Below, piece by piece: positions 15,621 to 16,490 of a stretch of 16,490 nt of DNA. The stretch is from Rhodococcus sp. IITR03 (GTDB taxonomy: Bacteria; Actinomycetota; Actinomycetes; Mycobacteriales; Mycobacteriaceae). Position 1 is the first letter of the stretch. The number at the start of each line of letters is the position of its first letter. A program made the translations under genes and the position numbers. The stretch covers positions 1-16,490 of the forward strand of contig LATQ01000217.1 in the NCBI GenBank assembly GCA_001017865.1, written 5' to 3'. The notes below the pieces were generated by a model that had not been told where the DNA came from, did no database searches, and saw nothing but the letters and a program-made list of their open reading frames with translations.

Positions 15621-16490
15621 GTGGCCTTATATGCACACCGAATCCCTGTGAGAAGGGCGACGGCAGATCCTGCCAGGAGATCCAGGAGCCGACGGATGCG
15701 ATCGCGCGGATCACCTCAAGGGCGATCTGCGGCTCGGATCTGTACCTGTACGAGGTGCTCGCCCCGTTCATGGACAAGGGCGACATCATCGGCCACGAGC
15801 CGATGCGCATCGTGGAGGAAGTCGGTTCGGCCGCCACCCACATCGAGGCAGGGGACCGAATGGTGATCCCCTTCAACGTTCCTGCGGCCACTGCTTGATG
15901 TGCACCCGGGGTCTGCAGTCCAGTGCGAGGTCACCCAGGTGCGCGAGTACAACAACAATGCCCAGTTCCTCGGTTACTCGCGCCTGTACGGCTCGGTGCC
16001 CGGCGGACAGGCCGAGTACCTGCGTGTGCCGCCTGCGGACTACGGGCCGATCGAGGTGCCGCAGATCGGGGAGGACGAACGCTACCTCTACCTTTCGGAT
16101 GTGCTGCCGACCGCCTGGCAGGCGGTGCAGTACGCCGCGCCGCCGCAGGGCGGATCGCTGGCGGTGCTGGGCCTGGGACCGGTCGGGCAGATGTCTGCCC
16201 GAATCGGCCGCTATCTGGCTACGAGGTGTTCGCGGTGGACCCGGTTCCAGAGCGTCGGACCATGGCCGAACGCCATGGCATCCACACGTTGGACTCCGCG
16301 GGCGAGGTGGCCGAGCGGGTGAAGGATCTCACCGGCGGCCGTGGCCCGAATGCTGTGGTCGATGCGGTCGGGATGGAAGCCCACAGTTCCCCCATCGCGT
16401 GGGCGACCACCAGGTGGTGGGTGCGCTGCCGTCCCCGCTGGGGCGTAAGGCGATGGAGATGGCCGGGGTGGATCGGCTCGATGCGCTGTA
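15621..16490 (+). pseudogene. Zinc-dependent alcohol/formaldehyde dehydrogenase, 3' end outside the window, five frameshifts
   Basis: The reconstructed medium-chain dehydrogenase begins VALYAHRIPVRRATADP at GTG 15621 and continues IQEPTDAIARITSRAICGSD (catalytic zinc Cys), GHEP (zinc His/Glu), then CGHCLMCTRGLQSQCE, the four-cysteine structural zinc lobe. VPGGQAEYLRVP follows, then VLPTAWQAVQYA, the nucleotide fold AVLGLGPVGQM and AVDPVPERRTMAERHG. It matches the group named glutathione-independent formaldehyde dehydrogenase-like zinc alcohol dehydrogenases, which oxidise alcohols or aldehydes with NAD(P). Frame breaks at about 15675, 15879, 15920, 16218 and 16395 are each one missing base. 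No good ribosome binding site precedes the start. The remaining C-terminus, about 90 residues, lies beyond the window. Family firm; substrate open. Confidence 0.85.

Noticed and set aside
1..16490. CRISPR array, rRNA genes or long tandem repeats
   Set aside because: No regularly spaced repeats and no rRNA-like sequence were seen on either strand.

Overview
The window reads as high-GC actinobacterial DNA, most likely Rhodococcus or a close mycolic-acid relative. The support is strong G/C third-codon bias, GTG starts, an Lsr2 nucleoid protein, a secreted cutinase-family hydrolase, a large TetR/WYL regulatory content and an ISL3-type insertion sequence. No rRNA, tRNA or CRISPR array is visible. 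The genus is inferred from gene content only.

Layout. 1-1314: right part of an ISL3-family IS, reading into a truncated minus-strand gene (1315-1676). 1680-2788: no confident gene. 2789-3127: intact lsr2. 3340-3898: hairpin plus a minus-strand hypothetical gene. 4022-4749: RES-domain (NAD+ phosphorylase type) toxin homologue. 4806-6050: weak small-gene candidates, including one with a Cys-rich C-terminus. 6118-8098: cutinase-family secreted hydrolase with a very long insertion between two candidate catalytic residues, overlapping by ATGA a small putative zinc-binding protein (8095-8283). 8362-8547: small unrecognised protein. 8683-9221: remnant of a YhcG/DUF1016 PDDEXK nuclease. 9355-10656: unrecognised minus-strand genes. 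10772-11707: intact MHYT membrane sensor (minus). 11912-12195: palindromes and competing hairpins. 12229-13086: TetR regulator followed in the same frame, after one TAG, by a WYL-domain protein. 13561-14459: alpha/beta hydrolase. 14804-15336: two small unrecognised genes. 15621-16490: zinc-dependent alcohol/formaldehyde dehydrogenase, cut by the window end.

The dominant feature is reading-frame breakage. About twenty single-base indels, mostly minus-one and often in short homopolymers, break recognisable genes, while lsr2, the MHYT gene, tetR and the WYL gene are intact. Either the sequence carries uncorrected indel errors or it is a decaying accessory region. Product names below describe the reconstructed proteins.

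Functionally, the right third (TetR, WYL, hydrolase, two small genes, dehydrogenase, all plus strand) could be one regulated catabolic or detoxification cluster, with the palindromic DNA at 11955-12195 as its control region. This is inference. The left two thirds look like accessory or mobile DNA: IS, lsr2, RES toxin and nuclease remnant.
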